Source: Methanosarcinales archaeon (GTDB lineage: Archaea; Halobacteriota; Syntropharchaeia; Alkanophagales; Methanospirareceae). Taken from it: DNA of 7,622 bases. A program made the position numbers and the translations under genes. The number at the start of each line of letters is the position of its first letter. The stretch's first letter is position 1. Positions 5,461 through 7,622 of this stretch are shown here, one piece after another. The notes beneath the pieces were generated by a model, which searched no databases, was not told the origin of the DNA, and saw nothing but the letters and a program-made list of their open reading frames with translations. Where the stretch lies: the NCBI GenBank assembly GCA_025464345.1, contig JAODGP010000045.1, positions 1 through 7,622 of the forward strand, read 5' to 3'.

Positions 5461-7542
5461 ATGGAGCTACTGTGGTTAGCACCGCTTGCAGGGCTGATAA
5501 GTCTCGTATTCGCTGTGATATTCGCAGTTTATACGCTGAGGCAGGAATCGGGCGACGAGAGGATGAATGCAATCTCAGAAGCCATTCAGGAAGGTGCTTC
5601 TGCGTATCTCAACCGGCAGTATCGGACCATTGCAGCAGTTGCTATCATACTTGCGGTGGTTTTATTGCTCGCATTAGCACGCACCATGGGCTTCTTCGAC
5701 TCCAGCCGTGTGGCTGCTGCATTCCTGGCTGGCGCTTTATGCTCAGCCGCAGCGGGGTATACCGGCATGTTCGTATCCACACGTGGTAATGTCAGGGTTG
5801 CGCAGGCTGCGAAGACCGGCGGAGTGCGTAAAGCGCTCGCAATTGCCTTTCGTGGTGGGTCAGTAACGGGCTTGTCGGTCGTAGGGCTCGCTTTACTCGG
5901 AACTGCCATACTTTACATCTTCTATGGCAGGAGCACCCATGCAGTTGACCTGATTGTCGGTTATGGCTTCGGTGCATCACTTATCTCGTTATTTGCACGG
6001 ATAGGTGGTGGTATATACACAAAGGCAGCGGATGTGGGTGCTGACCTGGTCGGCAAGGTGGAAGCGGGCATACCAGAGGACGACCCGCGAAACGCTGCGG
6101 TCATCGCCGATAATGTCGGTGATAATGTCGGTGACTGCGCAGGCATGGGTGCTGACCTCTTCGAGACATATGTGGTGACTGCGATAGCGGCGATGCTGAT
6201 TGGCGGTTTGATAACCAGGCAGGGCATAGTAAGGTCTATATTCCCGGGTGTCGCTTCCGAGCTTGCACTTATTGAGTATCCTCTATTACTCGGCGCTGTG
6301 GCTATCTTCGCTTCCATAATCGCTATCTTCACGGTGCGAATGGGCAGGAGTGAGCGAATCATGCGTGCGCTCTACAATGGCGTCGCCACTGCTGCCGGGC
6401 TCAGCATCATCCTCTTCTACGTGGTCACCGCGCTGGTGATAGGCAGAGATGCGCATGCAATTGCGCTCTTCATCTCCACGGTTATCGGGATTGTAATAAT
6501 GGCGCTCATGGTCATCGTTACCGAGTATTTCACGCAGATGCATGCTCCTGTGCGTGCCATTGCCGATGCGAGTAAGACCGGTGCGGGGACAAACCTGATT
6601 ACCGGATTGGCGATTGGTATGCTCTCCACGGGCTTACCTGTGCTGATCATCTGCGGTGGCATACTGGCTGCTTATTTCATACCCCTATCGCTTACAGGCT
6701 CGAGCATCGTCGGGCTCTACGGGATAGCGATAACTGCGGTGGCTATGCTATCCACTACCGGAATCATCATCGCTCTCGACTCCTATGGACCGATAACGGA
6801 CAATGCAGGTGGTATAGCGGAGATGGCGGATTTGCCTGCGGTTGTGAGGGAACGGACAGACAGGCTCGATGCGGTTGGTAATACCACGAAGGCGGTGACG
6901 AAGGGCTATGCCATTGCCTCGGCTGCAATTGCCGCGCTCGCTCTGTTCTCCGATTATCTGCACAAGGTGAACCTGCCTGCGAGTAGTTTCAGCCTCTTCA
7001 GCCCGCTCGTTATGGTCGGGCTCCTGCTCGGTGGGCTCCTGCCTTTCATATTCAGTGCGGTGCTCATGCGAGCGGTTGGGAGGGGCGCATTCAAGGTTGT
7101 GGAGGAAGTGAGGCGGCAGTTCAGGGAGATACCGGGCATCTGGGAGGGCAGAGCGAAGCCGGAATATGGCAGATGCGTCGAGATAGTGACATCAGCAGCA
7201 CTCAGGGAGATGATAATACCGGGTATGATAGCCGTTGTGGTGCCGATAGCCGTGGGGTTGTTCAGTCCGATTGCACTTGGCGGGCTCCTGATAGGCGTCA
7301 TCGTGTCCGGACTGGTGCTGGCGCTGATGATGGCGAATGGCGGTGCGGCATGGGACAATGCGAAGAAGATGATAGAGGACGGCTATCTGGGTGGCAAGGG
7401 CAGTGATGCGCACAAAGCGTCAGTCGTGGGCGATACCGTGGGCGACCCCTTCAAGGATACCGCCGGACCCGCAATCAATCCGCTCATCAAAGCCATGAAT
7501 ATGGTCGCAATTCTGTTCTCCACGCTATTCATACTGATTTAG
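5461..7542 (+). CDS. hppA: Membrane proton-pumping pyrophosphatase, K+-independent type
   Basis: This integral membrane protein couples hydrolysis of cytoplasmic pyrophosphate to ion export, usually as a homodimer with about 16 helices per subunit. Starting at the ATG that follows GGTGA gives 693 residues, normal for the family. Hydrophobic segments recur along the whole length, the first at about residues 5-24. The substrate-binding signature DVGADLVGKVE is at 191-201, preceded by YTKAAD. The second acidic cluster, DNVGDNVGDCAGMGADLFE, is at 218-236. The C-terminal cluster includes GGAAWDNAKK (627-636), GDTVGDPFKDT (657-667) and GPAINPL. In GNTTKAVTKG (473-482) the Lys at 477 and Thr at 480 occupy the positions that separate K+-independent enzymes (K and T) from K+-dependent ones (A and A/G). 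By family knowledge this predicts a K+-independent H+ pump. It is divergent from purL and ends by overlapping a convergent gene. Confidence 0.96.
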   Translation: MELLWLAPLAGLISLVFAVIFAVYTLRQESGDERMNAISEAIQEGASAYLNRQYRTIAAVAIILAVVLLLALARTMGFFDSSRVAAAFLAGALCSAAAGYTGMFVSTRGNVRVAQAAKTGGVRKALAIAFRGGSVTGLSVVGLALLGTAILYIFYGRSTHAVDLIVGYGFGASLISLFARIGGGIYTKAADVGADLVGKVEAGIPEDDPRNAAVIADNVGDNVGDCAGMGADLFETYVVTAIAAMLIGGLITRQGIVRSIFPGVASELALIEYPLLLGAVAIFASIIAIFTVRMGRSERIMRALYNGVATAAGLSIILFYVVTALVIGRDAHAIALFISTVIGIVIMALMVIVTEYFTQMHAPVRAIADASKTGAGTNLITGLAIGMLSTGLPVLIICGGILAAYFIPLSLTGSSIVGLYGIAITAVAMLSTTGIIIALDSYGPITDNAGGIAEMADLPAVVRERTDRLDAVGNTTKAVTKGYAIASAAIAALALFSDYLHKVNLPASSFSLFSPLVMVGLLLGGLLPFIFSAVLMRAVGRGAFKVVEEVRRQFREIPGIWEGRAKPEYGRCVEIVTSAALREMIIPGMIAVVVPIAVGLFSPIALGGLLIGVIVSGLVLALMMANGGAAWDNAKKMIEDGYLGGKGSDAHKASVVGDTVGDPFKDTAGPAINPLIKAMNMVAILFSTLFILI

Positions 7543-7622
7543 ATGGGGAAACTTTGCAACCGTCTTATTATCTCGTCCCTGTGCGGGATGCCGCTCACGC
7601 CCTCCGCCTCGACCACGAACGA
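7539..7622 (-). CDS. C-terminal end of an unidentified protein
   Basis: Read on the minus strand, the right edge carries an open frame of 27 codons ending in TAA at 7541-7539. The C-terminus includes VVEAEGVSGIPHRDEIIRRL and ends QSFPI. The sequence is charged, soluble-looking and protein-like, and it is the only minus-strand frame here whose stop abuts the convergent hppA gene. The two stop codons overlap within four bases, a tight convergent arrangement common in compact archaeal genomes. I do not recognise the family from this fragment; the start and the rest of the gene lie outside the window. Confidence 0.55.
   Translation of the reverse strand, partial: SFVVEAEGVSGIPHRDEIIRRLQSFPI

Overview
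The window looks like a piece of a euryarchaeal genome that uses methanofuran-linked C1 metabolism: a methanogen, an anaerobic methane or alkane oxidiser of the ANME-1/Syntrophoarchaeum kind, or an Archaeoglobus-like lineage. The main evidence is a catalytic formylmethanofuran dehydrogenase subunit (FmdB/FwdB). It is supported by archaeal-style GGTGA and GGAGG ribosome binding sites and a TATA-type promoter. The sequence alone does not fix the species.

Layout. Positions 2-1317 (+) hold a restriction-modification pair. It consists of the C-terminal 106 residues of an amino-methylating DNA methyltransferase, cut off by the left edge, followed two bases later by a complete probable PD-(D/E)XK endonuclease. 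This part is clearly richer in A+T than the rest. Positions 1318-1767 have no intact gene. They hold a possible 44-codon ORF, the N-terminal stub of a clan AA aspartic protease that stops where its active-site motif should be, and an unexplained block of about 160 bases that may be a mobile or dispersed repeat. Positions 1768-5348 (-) are a two-gene unit, purL then fmdB, joined by a 4-base ATGA overlap. Between 5349 and 5460 lies a divergent promoter region with a TATA-like element readable on both strands. Positions 5461-7542 (+) encode a membrane proton-pumping pyrophosphatase with the K+-independent signature. The right edge holds the last 27 codons of an unidentified minus-strand gene that overlaps the end of hppA by four bases.

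How the genes relate. PurL makes FGAM in purine synthesis, and FmdB interconverts CO2 and formylmethanofuran. Linking them in one transcript is unusual and may reflect a shared interest in formyl-level C1 units, or only a reshuffled genome. Purine synthesis and other biosynthetic reactions release pyrophosphate, which HppA can use to energise the membrane. The restriction-modification pair and the damaged interval next to it look like an accessory insertion beside a housekeeping block. I found no clear new multi-gene system. The best candidates for follow-up are the disrupted protease and unexplained block at 1476-1735, and the orphan purL-fmdB linkage.
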